From positions 5,468,501 to 5,532,500 of the forward strand of contig NZ_JACHJW010000001.1 of assembly GCF_014203835.1 (NCBI RefSeq): 64,000 nucleotides of DNA, written 5' to 3'. This document shows, piece after piece, positions 1 through 11,718 of this stretch. The notes below the pieces were generated by a model, which did not search any database, was not told where the DNA came from, and saw nothing but the letters and a program-made list of their open reading frames with translations. The translations under genes and the position numbers were made by a program. The number at the start of each line of letters is the position of its first letter. The first letter of the stretch is position 1. Source of the DNA: Micromonospora polyrhachis. GTDB taxonomy: Bacteria; Actinomycetota; Actinomycetes; Mycobacteriales; Micromonosporaceae.

Positions 1-2717
<2,717 letters not shown>

Positions 2718-2727
<10 letters not shown>

Positions 2728-2776
2728 CCCCGGCCCGGCCTGCCCCTGGCTGGGCCAGGGTCAGGGTCAACGCCGG
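2718..2776. terminator. Nested bidirectional terminator between convergent genes
   Basis: A perfect 13-bp inverted repeat (CCGGCGTTGACCC at 2718-2730 and its complement at 2764-2776) encloses a second perfect 7-bp stem (CCCTGGC 2744-2750 / GCCAGGG 2754-2760). The outer arm includes the last codons and stop of the threonine aldolase gene. It sits between convergent genes ending at 2727 and 2789, so it should stop transcription from both sides. No T-tract, as usual in high-GC actinomycetes. Confidence 0.75.
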
Positions 2777-2788
2777 GACGGAAACGCG

Positions 2789-3649
2789 TCAGGGGCGGAA
2801 ACGCTTGAGGGTGGCGATGTCCGCCGCGTGACCGGCGTGCCCCTCCGACGGGGTCTCCACCACCACCGGTACGCCCGCAGTGGCCGGATGGGTCATCAGC
2901 TCGGCGAACGCCGGCTCGCCGATGCTGCCCTTACCGATCGTCTCGTGCCGGTCCCGGGTCGATCCGCGCAGGTCCATCGAATCGTTGGCGTGCACCAGCC
3001 ACAGCCGGTCGGATCCGACCGTGGCGACCAGATCGTCGATCGTCTGGGTCATTCCACCCTCGCAGGCCAGATCGTGCCCGGCCGCCCAGGCATGGCAGGT
3101 GTCCAGGCAGACGCCCAGCCACGGGTGCCACTCCACCACATCCAGGTATGGGCCCAGGTGCTCGACCCGGGAGGCCAACGACCGACCGCCGCCCGCGCTC
3201 GGCTCGACCAGCAGCTTCGGCCCTTCGGTGTTGGCCGCCTCGTCGAGCAGCGGCAGCAGCGCCTCGCGTACCTGTCGCATGGCCGCGTCGGCGTGGCCGT
3301 CGTCCACCGCGCTGCCGGCGTGGTAGACCACCCCGGCCGCGCCGATCGCCGCCCCCCGGCGCAGCGCGTGCGCCAGCGTGGCGGTCGACTTCTCCACCGT
3401 CGCCGGAGTGGGCGAACCGAGGTTGACCAGCAGGGATGCGTGGATGTACGTCGGGATTCCGCGTTCGGCGCAGCCGTCCCGGAACGCGGCGTCCTGGGCC
3501 GGGTTGCCGGCCGGCAACGCCCAGCCCCGGGAGTTGCCGACGTAGATCTGCGCCACCTCGGATCCGGCCGCGTCCAGGTACGGCAGGGCGGCCTTGGCCA
3601 GCCCGCCGGAGGTGGGAGTGTGCGACCCCACCGGCCGGTTCAGTGACAT
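2789..3649 (-). CDS. nfo: Endonuclease IV (AP endonuclease), deoxyribonuclease IV
   Basis: Metal-dependent TIM-barrel AP endonuclease of 286 residues for base-excision repair, cutting 5' of abasic sites. Visible AP2Ec motifs: GSHTPTSGGL near residue 8 (first metal-ligand region), YVGNSRGW, YHAGSAVDDG, LLVEPSAGGG, GVCLDTCHAWAAGHD, LVHANDSMD, RHETIGKGSIG and VVVETPSEG, together carrying the His/Glu/Asp tri-zinc ligands. The ATG at 3649 lies one base after the TGA of the upstream kinase gene, so the two form a tightly coupled pair. Function is well supported by the family; the kinase link is an inference from spacing. Confidence 0.92.
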   Translation of the reverse strand: MSLNRPVGSHTPTSGGLAKAALPYLDAAGSEVAQIYVGNSRGWALPAGNPAQDAAFRDGCAERGIPTYIHASLLVNLGSPTPATVEKSTATLAHALRRGAAIGAAGVVYHAGSAVDDGHADAAMRQVREALLPLLDEAANTEGPKLLVEPSAGGGRSLASRVEHLGPYLDVVEWHPWLGVCLDTCHAWAAGHDLACEGGMTQTIDDLVATVGSDRLWLVHANDSMDLRGSTRDRHETIGKGSIGEPAFAELMTHPATAGVPVVVETPSEGHAGHAADIATLKRFRP

Positions 3650-3650
3650 G

Positions 3651-5648
3651 TCAGAGACATCCGATCGTGATCTGGGTACCCGGGGGTACCTGGGCGTTCT
3701 CGCCCGGGTTCTGGTAGCGGACAGTCCCGTTCGGGTTGAACTGCACGTTGACCGGGAAGCCCAGGCCCTCCAGTTGCTGCTTGGCAGCCGCGCACGGCAG
3801 GTCAACCACCCTCGGCACGACCACCGCCGGCGGCCCCTTGCTGACCTCCAGCTTAACCTCGGTGCCCTTCTCCACCCCGGCACCATCGGCCGGGCTCTGG
3901 CCGATGACCTGGTCCTTCGGCTTGTCGGAGTCCTTGTAGGTCTCCACGGGCACCAGTCCGAGCTGCGTCAACATCGACCTTGCCTCGGTGACGCTCTTGC
4001 CCACGAGGTTCGGTACGGAGAGCGGGGCCCGACCCTTGCTGACCGTGACGGTGATCTTGCTGTTGGGGCTGACCTCGGCACCCACCTTCGGAGTCACCGC
4101 GACGACCACGCCAGCGGGCAGGCTGTCGTCGTAGCGCTGGGGACCCTGCACCACCACCAGACCTGCGGCCTCCAGGTCGATCTGGGCGAGTTCGAGGGTC
4201 TTGCCCACCACGTCCGGCACCGGGAAACGGTCCGGCCCCAGGGACAGGATCAGGGTGATCGTGCCGCCCTTGACGATTCGCTCGCTGGACGGCGGGTCCT
4301 GGCTGATCACCGTGTCCTTGGCGGCCTTCGCGTCGTAGCGGGGGGTGCCGTAGGTCAGGGACAGTCCGGCCTTCGTCGCTGTCGACTCGGCATCTGCCTT
4401 CGTCATGGCGACCAGTTCCGGAGCGACCGTGTATCGGCCGAACCCGAACCACCAGCCGGTCAGGGCGACCACCAGGACCAGGGCCACGACGGTGGCGATC
4501 GCCGCGACGCCGCCTCGGGGATGGGCCATCACCCGGTCGCGGAACTCCAGTAGCCGCCCGCCGAACCCGGACGACTGCGCCGCCGCCCGCCGTCGGTGCG
4601 TCCGGGTCTGCCCGGTCTGTTCTGGCAGCCGGGCCCAGGACGGCCGGGTATCGCTGGGGCGTACCGCCGAGACGACCATGGTCGGCTGGGCGATCGCCGT
4701 GGTGGGGTCGGTCACCCGCCGGAGCACGGTGGTGCTGTCGTTGCTGGTGCCGCCGCCCAGGTTCTCGTGGGCGGCCTGCACCTCGGTCAGCAGGCTGCCG
4801 GCATCGGTGGGGCGGGCGGCCGGATCACGTCGGGTGGCGCGCGTCACCAGCTCGTCGAGCACCGGGGGCAGCCCGGGGACCAGGGTCGAGGGCAGCGGCA
4901 CGTCCCGGTCGACGTGCTGCCACGCCACGTCGACCGGTCGGTCACCGTCGTACGGGACCCGACCGGTGAGCATCTCGAACAGCACGATCCCGGCCGCGTA
5001 GACGTCGGTGCGAGGGTCGGCGTGGCCGTCGGTGACCAGTTCCGGGGCGACGTAGGCCACGGTCGCCAACAGCTGGCCGCCCGCATCCTCGTCCGAGCTG
5101 GCCTCCACCGCGCGGGCCAGGCCGAAGTCGGCGACCTTCACCACACTGTCGACAAGATCACCGGTGCCGCCGCTGGGCGCCTCGGCGACCAGTACGTTCT
5201 CCGGTTTGACGTCGCGGTGCACCAGGCCGGCCCGGTGGGCAGCGGCGATCGCGGCGAGCATCTGCTCAAGGATCGCCAGTGCCTCGTCCGGCTTGAGGCG
5301 GTGCCGTTCGACGAGGATGTCGCGCAGGGTGCGACCCCGGACGTACTCCATGACCAGGTAGGGCAGGCCGGCGTGGGTGCCCTGGTCGTAGACCGCGACC
5401 ACGTTGGGATGGGTCAGCCGGGCGATGGTCTTGGCCTCGTCGGTGAACCTGTCCAGGAATCCACCCGGGCGCTGTTGTGCGTCGTTCGCCTGGCTCGGGT
5501 GAATGATCTTCAGAGCCACGGTGCGGTCCAGCCGCTCGTCCGTGGCGGTGTACACGGTTGCCATGCCACCACGGGCCACGCGACCGCGAATACGGTAGCG
5601 CCCGTCGACCAGCGAACCCAGCAACGTATCGGCGACCTGAATGTCCAT
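3651..5648 (-). CDS. pknL: Membrane Ser/Thr protein kinase with four PASTA repeats (PknL-type locus)
   Basis: A 665-residue Hanks-type kinase. The cytoplasmic kinase domain (about 10-275) has the glycine-rich loop VARGGMATVY, catalytic Lys in ALKIIH, HRDVKPEN, DFGLA and VAPEL. A basic juxtamembrane stretch and one transmembrane helix (about 385-405, GVAAIATVVALVLVVALTG) lead to four extracellular PASTA repeats (about 410-665), which in this class bind muropeptides or the cell wall. Locus context, divergent from an Rv2175c-like gene and near aroG/mptA/idsA2/metF, matches M. tuberculosis pknL; orthology rests on synteny, and the four PASTA repeats may be a lineage difference. Followed after one base by nfo. 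Likely regulates envelope growth and phosphorylates the Rv2175c-like protein. Confidence 0.9.
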   Translation of the reverse strand: MDIQVADTLLGSLVDGRYRIRGRVARGGMATVYTATDERLDRTVALKIIHPSQANDAQQRPGGFLDRFTDEAKTIARLTHPNVVAVYDQGTHAGLPYLVMEYVRGRTLRDILVERHRLKPDEALAILEQMLAAIAAAHRAGLVHRDVKPENVLVAEAPSGGTGDLVDSVVKVADFGLARAVEASSDEDAGGQLLATVAYVAPELVTDGHADPRTDVYAAGIVLFEMLTGRVPYDGDRPVDVAWQHVDRDVPLPSTLVPGLPPVLDELVTRATRRDPAARPTDAGSLLTEVQAAHENLGGGTSNDSTTVLRRVTDPTTAIAQPTMVVSAVRPSDTRPSWARLPEQTGQTRTHRRRAAAQSSGFGGRLLEFRDRVMAHPRGGVAAIATVVALVLVVALTGWWFGFGRYTVAPELVAMTKADAESTATKAGLSLTYGTPRYDAKAAKDTVISQDPPSSERIVKGGTITLILSLGPDRFPVPDVVGKTLELAQIDLEAAGLVVVQGPQRYDDSLPAGVVVAVTPKVGAEVSPNSKITVTVSKGRAPLSVPNLVGKSVTEARSMLTQLGLVPVETYKDSDKPKDQVIGQSPADGAGVEKGTEVKLEVSKGPPAVVVPRVVDLPCAAAKQQLEGLGFPVNVQFNPNGTVRYQNPGENAQVPPGTQITIGCL

Positions 5649-5771
5649 CGGCAGGCAGTCTATGTGTCCGGAGGGTGAAGGCAGAACAGGATGCCACAGG
5701 TGGTGTCCGGCGACAGGCCCAGCCCAGCCGACCGAGGCGTAAGGTAGGGCCCGTTGTCATCACTTTTTGTA

Positions 5772-5790
5772 TGGGAAGGGCCCCTTTCTG
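5772..5790. repeat. Short dispersed palindromic repeat (AAGG-gcc-CCTT type)
   Basis: The core gggaagggcccctttct lies in the divergent promoter region between the kinase and the Rv2175c-like gene. Variants of the same unit occur twice at 54275-54320. It may be a REP-like element common to this genome; location in the intergenic spacer fits. Confidence 0.5.
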
Positions 5791-5840
5791 ACGAGGGTGC
5801 CCGTTGACCGGGCCCGGGGCGGGCGTGGCAGGGTGATCGG

Positions 5841-6191
5841 GTGACCGAACCCGTACCCGTCGCCCCGGCCGGCTGGTTGACCCTGCCGGAAGTGGCCGAA
5901 CGCCTTGACGTGTCCATCAGCAAGGTGCACCAGATGATCCGCGAGCGGGAGCTGATCGCGGTCCGCCAGGACGGCATCCGCCGGGTGCCCGCCGAGCTGG
6001 TCGCGAACAGTACGGTGCGCAAGCACCTGCCCGGTGTGCTCAACCTGCTGTACGACGCGGGGTACGACGACGACGCGGCGCTGCGCTGGCTCTACCTGGC
6101 CGACGCCACGTTGCCTGGCACCCCGGCGGAGGCGCTCGGTGGTGACCGCGCCCGAGAGGTCAAGCGTCGGGCGCAGGCGCTGGGCTTCTGA
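5841..6191 (+). CDS. Rv2175c-type winged-helix DNA-binding protein
   Basis: A 116-residue protein with an N-terminal helix-turn-helix (about 12-45: WLTLPEVAERLDVSISKVHQ followed by MIRERELIAV) and a C-terminal helical region, as in M. tuberculosis Rv2175c, a known PknL substrate. GTG start at 5841 follows a GGCAGGGTG-like ribosome site. It is divergent from the kinase gene, as in mycobacteria. Expected to bind DNA with affinity tuned by phosphorylation; the phosphorylated N-terminal Thr of Rv2175c has a possible counterpart in Thr2 (MTEPV), but this is not proof. Confidence 0.85.
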   Translation: MTEPVPVAPAGWLTLPEVAERLDVSISKVHQMIRERELIAVRQDGIRRVPAELVANSTVRKHLPGVLNLLYDAGYDDDAALRWLYLADATLPGTPAEALGGDRAREVKRRAQALGF

Positions 6192-6201
6192 CCACCCCGG
6201 C

Positions 6202-6531
6202 ATGGGACATTTCGCCTACCTTGCCGTTTTGGCCGGCTGTGCCTTCTGCGCCCTGTGGCTGGAGCCGGTCCTCCGGGTCGGCGTTCTGCGGCGCTGGAAG
6301 CGCCTGCTGCTCACCTTGGTGCCGGTAATTGTGATCTTCGTCCTGTGGGATCTGGCGGCGATCGCCGCCGGACACTGGACCTTCGACCCGGAGCAGATCA
6401 CCGGGGTCATGTTGCCCGGCGGGTTGCCCCTGGACGAGCTGCTCTTCTTCATCGTGGTGCCGATCTGCGCCATCCTCGGCTTCGAGGCGGTACGGGTGGT
6501 GCGCGGCTGGCCGGCAGGTGACGAGGAGTGA
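6202..6531 (+). CDS. crtYc: Lycopene cyclase subunit, heterodimeric type (CrtYc)
   Basis: 109-residue integral membrane protein with three predicted helices and the conserved LPLDELLFF motif near residue 80. It belongs to the lycopene cyclase domain family (TIGR03462) in which two small subunits form one cyclase. ATG at 6202 lies 10 bases after the previous stop, and the stop overlaps the start of the second subunit by four bases (GTGA). With its partner it should convert the psi ends of lycopene to beta or epsilon rings; ring type cannot be deduced. Confidence 0.88.
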   Translation: MGHFAYLAVLAGCAFCALWLEPVLRVGVLRRWKRLLLTLVPVIVIFVLWDLAAIAAGHWTFDPEQITGVMLPGGLPLDELLFFIVVPICAILGFEAVRVVRGWPAGDEE

Positions 6532-6839
6532 CGTACACGGTCGCGGCGCTGCTCGGTGTGGTCGGCGCCGTACTGGTCGACCTCTTCGTGCTGCGTACCC
6601 GGCTGGTGCGGCATGCGGTGTTCTGGGCGACCTATCCGATCATCATCTTCTTCCAGCTGATCTCCAACGGCATCCTGACCGGTCGCGACATCGTCCGGTA
6701 CGACCCGGAGGCGATCATCGGGTTGCGGGTGGTCTACGCCCCGGTGGAGGACCTGCTGTTCGGGTTCGCCCTGGTGCTGCTGACCCTGTCCGTGTGGGTC
6801 TGGCTGGGCCGACGAGGCGTGCAGCGCGCCCGGCGCTAG
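6528..6839 (+). CDS. crtYd: Lycopene cyclase subunit, heterodimeric type (CrtYd)
   Basis: 103-residue membrane protein with three predicted helices and the motif APVEDLLFGF near residue 70, equivalent to the LPLDELLFF motif of the first subunit. GTG start overlaps the crtYc stop, implying translational coupling and a 1:1 complex. The pair is inserted between the Rv2175c-like and mannosyltransferase genes. It converges with the glycosyltransferase gene about 50 bases downstream. Confidence 0.87.
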   Translation: MTYTVAALLGVVGAVLVDLFVLRTRLVRHAVFWATYPIIIFFQLISNGILTGRDIVRYDPEAIIGLRVVYAPVEDLLFGFALVLLTLSVWVWLGRRGVQRARR

Positions 6840-6891
6840 ACGTGAGCGTAGGGCGGTAGGGGTGAGATGTGCGGTGTCGCGAAGTCCCTTG

Positions 6892-8505
6892 CTATCGCAT
6901 CTTGCCTTGGGAGGGGCTCTTCCCCGCACCTCGGCGGACCGTGACCACGATCAGCGCAACGACGAGGACCACGTCGAGCAGGGCACCGGGCAGCTTGGTC
7001 AGCGCCGCCACGCCCTGCCCGTTGGGCAGCACCAGGAGACTGAGCACCACGACGACTCCCGCGAGCCGCCGCTGCCAGCGGTGGTCTGCCACCGCCCCGG
7101 CGAGCACCGCGATCGCGGTGAGGCCGTACCAGGGGTAGAACACCGGGGAGAGCAGGGCCAGCGCGGCGAGGGTGCTTCCAGCGGCCACCAGCACCCCCCG
7201 TCGGCCGGGTGCTCCCGGCTCGGCGGTCGCACGCCAGGCGCGTACGACCAGCGCCGCCGAGACCGCCGCCAGGGTGGCGAAGCCCAGCACCCGGGCGACG
7301 GTCACCGCGCTGTCGAATGCCTCCGGTCGCCCGACCAGCCGCAGCAGATAGCCGGCGGACATGCCCAGGCCGGTCGGTAGCGACGTCCACTGCACCAGTT
7401 CACCGGTGTCGCGCAGTGCTCCGAGCCAGCCCAGACCGAGACCGGTCACCAGGCTCAGGCCGGCGAATGCCAGCACCGCCCCGGCGAGCACCACCCCTGA
7501 CGCACGTGCCGCCGCTCCCAGGCGCGCCCGCGATCGAGGGGTGCCCACCGTCGTCCCCGGGCCCGCCTGCGACCGGGAGCCGGCCACCGTGGCCAGCAGG
7601 ATGACGAACGGCAGCGCGACCAGCGCGGTGACCTTGATGGCGATGGCCAGGCCCACCGCCGCCCCCGCGCCGACCAGAACAATGTGCCGACGAAGCGCTC
7701 GTTCCCGGGTCTGACAGGAGGGTGGTCGGTCGGCGGCCATGCCCAGGGCGGCCAGCAGCAGGCCCACCAGCAACGCGTCGTTGTGCACCCCGGCCACCAC
7801 GTGCACCGCGACCAGGGGGGAGACCAGGCCGAGCCAGGCAGCGGCCACCGGGTCGACACCGCAGAGTCGGGCCAGGCGCGGTACGTATCCGGCGACGAGC
7901 AGGCTGCCGGCCAGTGCGACGGCCCGGAAGAGGCCGAGCGCGACGAGCAGTTGTCCGTCAGTCGAGGTGGCCACCATCCGGGCGACGGCGACCACGGCAC
8001 CGGCCAGCGCGACCGCCAGCGGGCCGTACGGTGTCGGGGTGTCCCGCCACAGCGGTGGCACGGTCTCCACCCACGGGCAGCCGCCGGCCGCCACCCCCTC
8101 GACGTACGGATCGGTGCCGTCCAGCCACACCGCCCCCTGGCAGGCGTACGCGTACACGTCCCGGCTGCCCATCGGCGGGGCGACCAGCAACGGCACCGCC
8201 CAGAGCGCGCCGGTCCCCAACAGCCAGCGCAGCGATACCGACCCCGGCAGCGCCCCCGACACCGGGGGAGGGCGCAGCCGCCCGCCGAGCCGCCACCAGG
8301 TCACGATGAGGGCGATCAGACCGGTGAGCCAGCCGGCGAGCCCGAGCCAGTAGGGCCAGGAGTCGGCCAGCGGGCCAGCAGGCCGCAGAGCGGCGTCCGG
8401 GTCCGCGTCGGGCGTCGCCCCCGCCCAGTACGCGCCGACGGCCATCAGGGTGGTCGCGGCGAGCCCGGCCATCCGGAGCCGTACGAGGTGAACGGGACCG
8501 GGCAC
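6892..8505 (-). CDS. GT87-type polyprenyl-phosphomannose-dependent mannosyltransferase (MptA/MptB-like)
   Basis: 537-residue polytopic membrane protein with about 11-13 hydrophobic segments. The first extracytoplasmic loop carries the acidic motif GSRDVYAYACQG, typical of GT-C enzymes that use lipid-linked sugars, followed by GTDPYVEG. In mycobacteria and corynebacteria this family elongates the alpha-1,6-mannan backbone of lipoglycans. Position beside a polyprenyl synthase gene matches Rv2174 (mptA)-Rv2173 (idsA2). GTG start at 8505. The actual acceptor in a Micromonosporaceae host is unknown; MptA versus MptB assignment is not resolved. Confidence 0.8.
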   Translation of the reverse strand: MPGPVHLVRLRMAGLAATTLMAVGAYWAGATPDADPDAALRPAGPLADSWPYWLGLAGWLTGLIALIVTWWRLGGRLRPPPVSGALPGSVSLRWLLGTGALWAVPLLVAPPMGSRDVYAYACQGAVWLDGTDPYVEGVAAGGCPWVETVPPLWRDTPTPYGPLAVALAGAVVAVARMVATSTDGQLLVALGLFRAVALAGSLLVAGYVPRLARLCGVDPVAAAWLGLVSPLVAVHVVAGVHNDALLVGLLLAALGMAADRPPSCQTRERALRRHIVLVGAGAAVGLAIAIKVTALVALPFVILLATVAGSRSQAGPGTTVGTPRSRARLGAAARASGVVLAGAVLAFAGLSLVTGLGLGWLGALRDTGELVQWTSLPTGLGMSAGYLLRLVGRPEAFDSAVTVARVLGFATLAAVSAALVVRAWRATAEPGAPGRRGVLVAAGSTLAALALLSPVFYPWYGLTAIAVLAGAVADHRWQRRLAGVVVVLSLLVLPNGQGVAALTKLPGALLDVVLVVALIVVTVRRGAGKSPSQGKMR

Positions 8506-8570
8506 GCCCCGAGGATCCCACAGTGCGAGTGTCGCTCGGAGTCGAGCAGCGGGACCGGGTGCCAGTGGGG

Positions 8571-9653
8571 TCAGTCCCGTCGACGGGTCGCCGCGACCGC
8601 CAGTTCGACCAGCATCTGCCGGGACTCGCTGTCCAGTTCGACGCCGGAGAGCGCGGTCAGCGCGGTCTCGGTGAGGCTGGCGATCCGCTGCTCGGTCCGC
8701 TCCAACGCCCCGCTGGCCCTGATGATCTCCCGGAGCTGGTCGACGCCGGCCGAGTCGAGCCCCGGGTCGCCCAGCCGTTCGGTCAGCAGCACGCGGCCCG
8801 CCCGGTCGGCCGCTGCCAGGGCCGCGGCCACGAGATAGGTCCGCTTACCCTCGCGTAGGTCGTCCCCGGCCGGTTTGCCGGTCTGCTCCGGGTCACCGAA
8901 GACGCCGAGCACGTCGTCGCGGAGCTGGAACGCCTCGCCCAGCGGTAGCCCGTAGCCGGAGTAGGCGTGGTGGATCGTGGCGGGTGCCTCGGCGAGCGCG
9001 GCACCGAGCAGTAGCGGCCGTTCCACCGTGTATTTCGCCGACTTGTAGCGGGCCACCTTGCTGGCCCGCGCCACCGAGGTGTCCCCGGTGGCCTGGGTGA
9101 GCACGTCGAGATACTGCCCGACGGTGACCTCGGCACGCATCTCGTCGAAGACCGGGCGGGTCCGAGCCAGTGCCACCGGGTCGAGCCCGCTGCTGTGCAG
9201 CAGCTCGTCCGACCAGACCAGGCACAGGTCACCGAGGAGGATGGCTGCGGATTCCCCGAAACTGTCGGCGTTGCCGCTCCACCCGGTCGCACGGTGCGCG
9301 ATGGCGAACCGTCGGTGTACGGCCGGTTCACCGCGTCGGGTGTCCGAGCGGTCCATCAGGTCGTCGTGGATCAGCGCGCTGGCCTGTACGAGTTCCAGGG
9401 CGGCGAGCCCCGCCACGACGTGGTCGGAGTCGACTCCACCGGCGGCCCGGTAGCCCCAGTAGGCGAAGGCGGGGCGTAGTCGTTTGCCGCCCCGGAGCAC
9501 GAACGCCTCGACGGCGTCGGCGACCGGCACCAGCCCGTCATCGACGCTGGTCAGCCAGCTACGTCGGTGGGACAGGAACTCGGTCAGTGCCTTGTCGACC
9601 CGCTGCCGGAGACCGGCGCGGTCCAGCAGGGGGACGGGATCCTTGTGGGTCAC
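8571..9653 (-). CDS. idsA: Trans-isoprenyl diphosphate synthase (IdsA2/GGPP synthase type)
   Basis: 360-residue all-helical polyprenyl synthetase. First Asp-rich motif is in LIHDDLMDRSDTRRG (DDxxD), followed by HRRFA; the second is LRDDVLGVFGD. Substrate-binding GGKRLRP is near residue 55 and KSAKYTVERP is in the middle. Makes a C15-C25 prenyl diphosphate from IPP plus an allylic primer; a GGPP-type product would supply carotenoid and lipid-carrier synthesis. GTG start at 9653. Same strand as, and 65 bases upstream of, the mannosyltransferase gene, matching the mycobacterial idsA2-mptA order. Chain length cannot be fixed by eye. Confidence 0.92.
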   Translation of the reverse strand: MTHKDPVPLLDRAGLRQRVDKALTEFLSHRRSWLTSVDDGLVPVADAVEAFVLRGGKRLRPAFAYWGYRAAGGVDSDHVVAGLAALELVQASALIHDDLMDRSDTRRGEPAVHRRFAIAHRATGWSGNADSFGESAAILLGDLCLVWSDELLHSSGLDPVALARTRPVFDEMRAEVTVGQYLDVLTQATGDTSVARASKVARYKSAKYTVERPLLLGAALAEAPATIHHAYSGYGLPLGEAFQLRDDVLGVFGDPEQTGKPAGDDLREGKRTYLVAAALAAADRAGRVLLTERLGDPGLDSAGVDQLREIIRASGALERTEQRIASLTETALTALSGVELDSESRQMLVELAVAATRRRD

Positions 9654-9727
9654 GCCATGACGCTAGCCGTTGGACATGCTCGCCCCGGTTGCGACCCCGA
9701 CCGCAGGATGCCCGGCAGGTACGGCGG

Positions 9728-11059
9728 TCATCGAAGTACGACCGGTGTCGGTAGGTAGGAATGGGCTGCGGCGACCAGGGCGGTATGTTGCCGTACCGCC
9801 GGTTCATCCCGGTGCGGCGCTAGTTGCCGGCGTACCCGCACCAGTTCGGTGGCCGCTCGCACGGACCCGACCCGGATGGCGTCGAGTAGCGCCGCGTCCG
9901 CGATCACGCAGGCTTGTTCCACCTCGCCGAGGCGCAGGTAGGTGCGGGCCAGCCAGGCACCGTAGACCGCCGAGCTTCGACCGGGTGCCACCTGGTGCCG
10001 GGCCTGCGCCAGCAGCGGCTCGGCGCGTAACGGTCGACGCAACGCGGCCAGGCAGCGGCCGGTCATCGCGGTGAGTTCGGTGTCGTCGAGCCAGTAGAGC
10101 CACGGCGGGTCGTGGGCCGGATCGCGCCGGTCGGCGGCCCGATGCGCGGCGGTGAGCGCGGTCTGGGCGGCCCGGGTTCGCCCGTCGAGAGCCGCGGCGA
10201 AGGCGATCCGGTGCAGCAGCAGCGCGCGTACGCCGGGGGTCGCCCGTCGGCGCGACCCGGCGTATGCGGTCTGGGCCAGGATCAGGGCACCGGCCGCTTC
10301 GCCGAGGCTGGCGAGTAGATGACTGGCCGAGCCGAGGACGTGCGCCGCCAGGCATCGGTCGCCGTCGGCGGCGGCGGTGACCAGGGCCAACCGGTACGCG
10401 TCCCACGCCGTCTGCTCGGCTCCGGCGTCGGCGGCCAGCCAGCCGGCGAGCTGCCCGGCGGTGGCGACGAGGGAGCGGCCCGAACGGCGGGTGGCCGCCT
10501 CGGGACCAGCCAGTACGGAACGCGCCCGGGCCAGTTGGTCCAGGCCCTGGTGCAGCAGGTCCACCCCGCCGACCAGGTCGTCCAGCCGCCGTAGGTTGGT
10601 GATGTCGGCCATGGTGATTCCTGCGCCACCTGTCGGGCCGGTGGTCGAGGTGGCTGGGGGGAAGGGCAAATCGCCCAGGTCGGCGCTGAGTGGACCGGTC
10701 GGGTCGGCGAGCCAGGCGTGGGCCAGCGTGATCAGGCGCTGCCGGTCCGGCATCGGGGTCGGGCCGGGCCCGGCCGAGCGGCCCCGCACCCTCAGGGTGG
10801 CCGTGGCAGCGGCCGTCAGGCAATCGAGGGGCACCTCCAGTACGGTGGCGAGCCAGCCCAGCCAGAAGTCGCCGGGCACGCGCTGCTGCCGTTCCCAGCG
10901 GGAGATCTCGTGTCGGCTCAGGGTGGCCAGGCCGGATGCCTGGCACAGCCGTTCGGCCACGTCGAGCTGACTCCAGCCATGGGCCAGCCGAAGCTGGGTG
11001 AGCAGCGGGCCGAGGAGCGTCGACCGGTCGGGCCACGGGTATGGATCGGGCGGTGTCAC
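9728..11059 (-). CDS. XRE-family transcriptional regulator with helical-repeat C-terminal domain
   Basis: 443 residues. The N-terminal helix-turn-helix (about 15-80) reads LTQLRLAHGWSQLDVAERLC then TLSRHEISRWERQQRVPG, a standard cro/C1 fold. The remaining 350 residues are Ala/Leu/Arg-rich helical repeats resembling TPR-type sensory domains of actinomycete regulators. GTG start at 11059 is preceded by a strong GGGAGGA ribosome site. Divergent from the small Cys-containing gene at 11425, a likely target. Ligand and regulon unknown. Confidence 0.8.
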   Translation of the reverse strand: MTPPDPYPWPDRSTLLGPLLTQLRLAHGWSQLDVAERLCQASGLATLSRHEISRWERQQRVPGDFWLGWLATVLEVPLDCLTAAATATLRVRGRSAGPGPTPMPDRQRLITLAHAWLADPTGPLSADLGDLPFPPATSTTGPTGGAGITMADITNLRRLDDLVGGVDLLHQGLDQLARARSVLAGPEAATRRSGRSLVATAGQLAGWLAADAGAEQTAWDAYRLALVTAAADGDRCLAAHVLGSASHLLASLGEAAGALILAQTAYAGSRRRATPGVRALLLHRIAFAAALDGRTRAAQTALTAAHRAADRRDPAHDPPWLYWLDDTELTAMTGRCLAALRRPLRAEPLLAQARHQVAPGRSSAVYGAWLARTYLRLGEVEQACVIADAALLDAIRVGSVRAATELVRVRRQLAPHRDEPAVRQHTALVAAAHSYLPTPVVLR

Positions 11060-11424
11060 GGGGGTCCTCCCGCTGAGCTGTCGTGCGAACCGGCTCCCTG
11101 GTGAACCGGCTTCTCCGGCGAACCGGGTTCCCTGGCCCGCCCGACGCCAGGTGAGCCGGCGTCGGGCAGCCGGTCGCGGTCCGCGACTGGATGTGACCCC
11201 CGCGTGCGACCCCCGGGACAGCTGGCTGCCCCGTACACGCTGTGTTCCCTTCTACCCCACTGGTACGACAATCCGCCGGCCCAGGTGGCTGGCCGACGTA
11301 GCTGGCCCCGGGGGCCAGCTCGGCTGGCCCCCTGTGCTGGCTCCTCCCTGCTTGCCCCTCCGGCGGTTTGCTGGCGGACGTCGTGGAAACCCACGTCATC
11401 CGAACGACCGCGAGGAGTGAGCCG

Positions 11425-11709
11425 ATGAGCGAGTTGCCGTTCGACCTGGAGAACCCGCCCGACGAGCCGCCGGCCGGAGTCCCGAGGCCCATGGCGTGGC
11501 GACTGGCCATCCGGCTGTACCGCGATCATGTTCCTGTGGTGGGCGATCCAGCTCAGCCACCGGCCTGCCAGACCTGCGGTGAGCCGTGGCCCTGCTACGG
11601 CCGCCGCCTCGCCGAGCGGGGGCTGATCTCGGCCTGGCAGGACCTGCCCCGGTCCACCGGGTGGGAAGGACACCGGGAATCCGGTGAGTCGGAGCCGCCG
11701 GACCGGTAG
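11425..11709 (+). CDS. Small Pro-rich protein with a CxxC-type motif, function unknown
   Basis: 94 residues, acidic and proline-rich N-terminus (PFDLENPPDEPPAGVPRP), then MAWRLAIRLYRDHVP and a Cys cluster CQTCGEPWPCYGRRLAERGL that could bind a metal. ATG at 11425 is preceded by GAGGAGTGAG. Divergently paired with the XRE regulator and only 9 bases before metF. I do not recognise a named function; similar small partners of XRE regulators are common in actinomycetes. Confidence 0.7.
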   Translation: MSELPFDLENPPDEPPAGVPRPMAWRLAIRLYRDHVPVVGDPAQPPACQTCGEPWPCYGRRLAERGLISAWQDLPRSTGWEGHRESGESEPPDR

Positions 11710-11718
11710 GGTCGGAGG

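Noticed and set aside
9804-11510. 568-codon minus-strand frame overlapping the XRE regulator
   Set aside because: Arg/Gly/Pro-rich with no domain, out of frame with a well-supported HTH protein.
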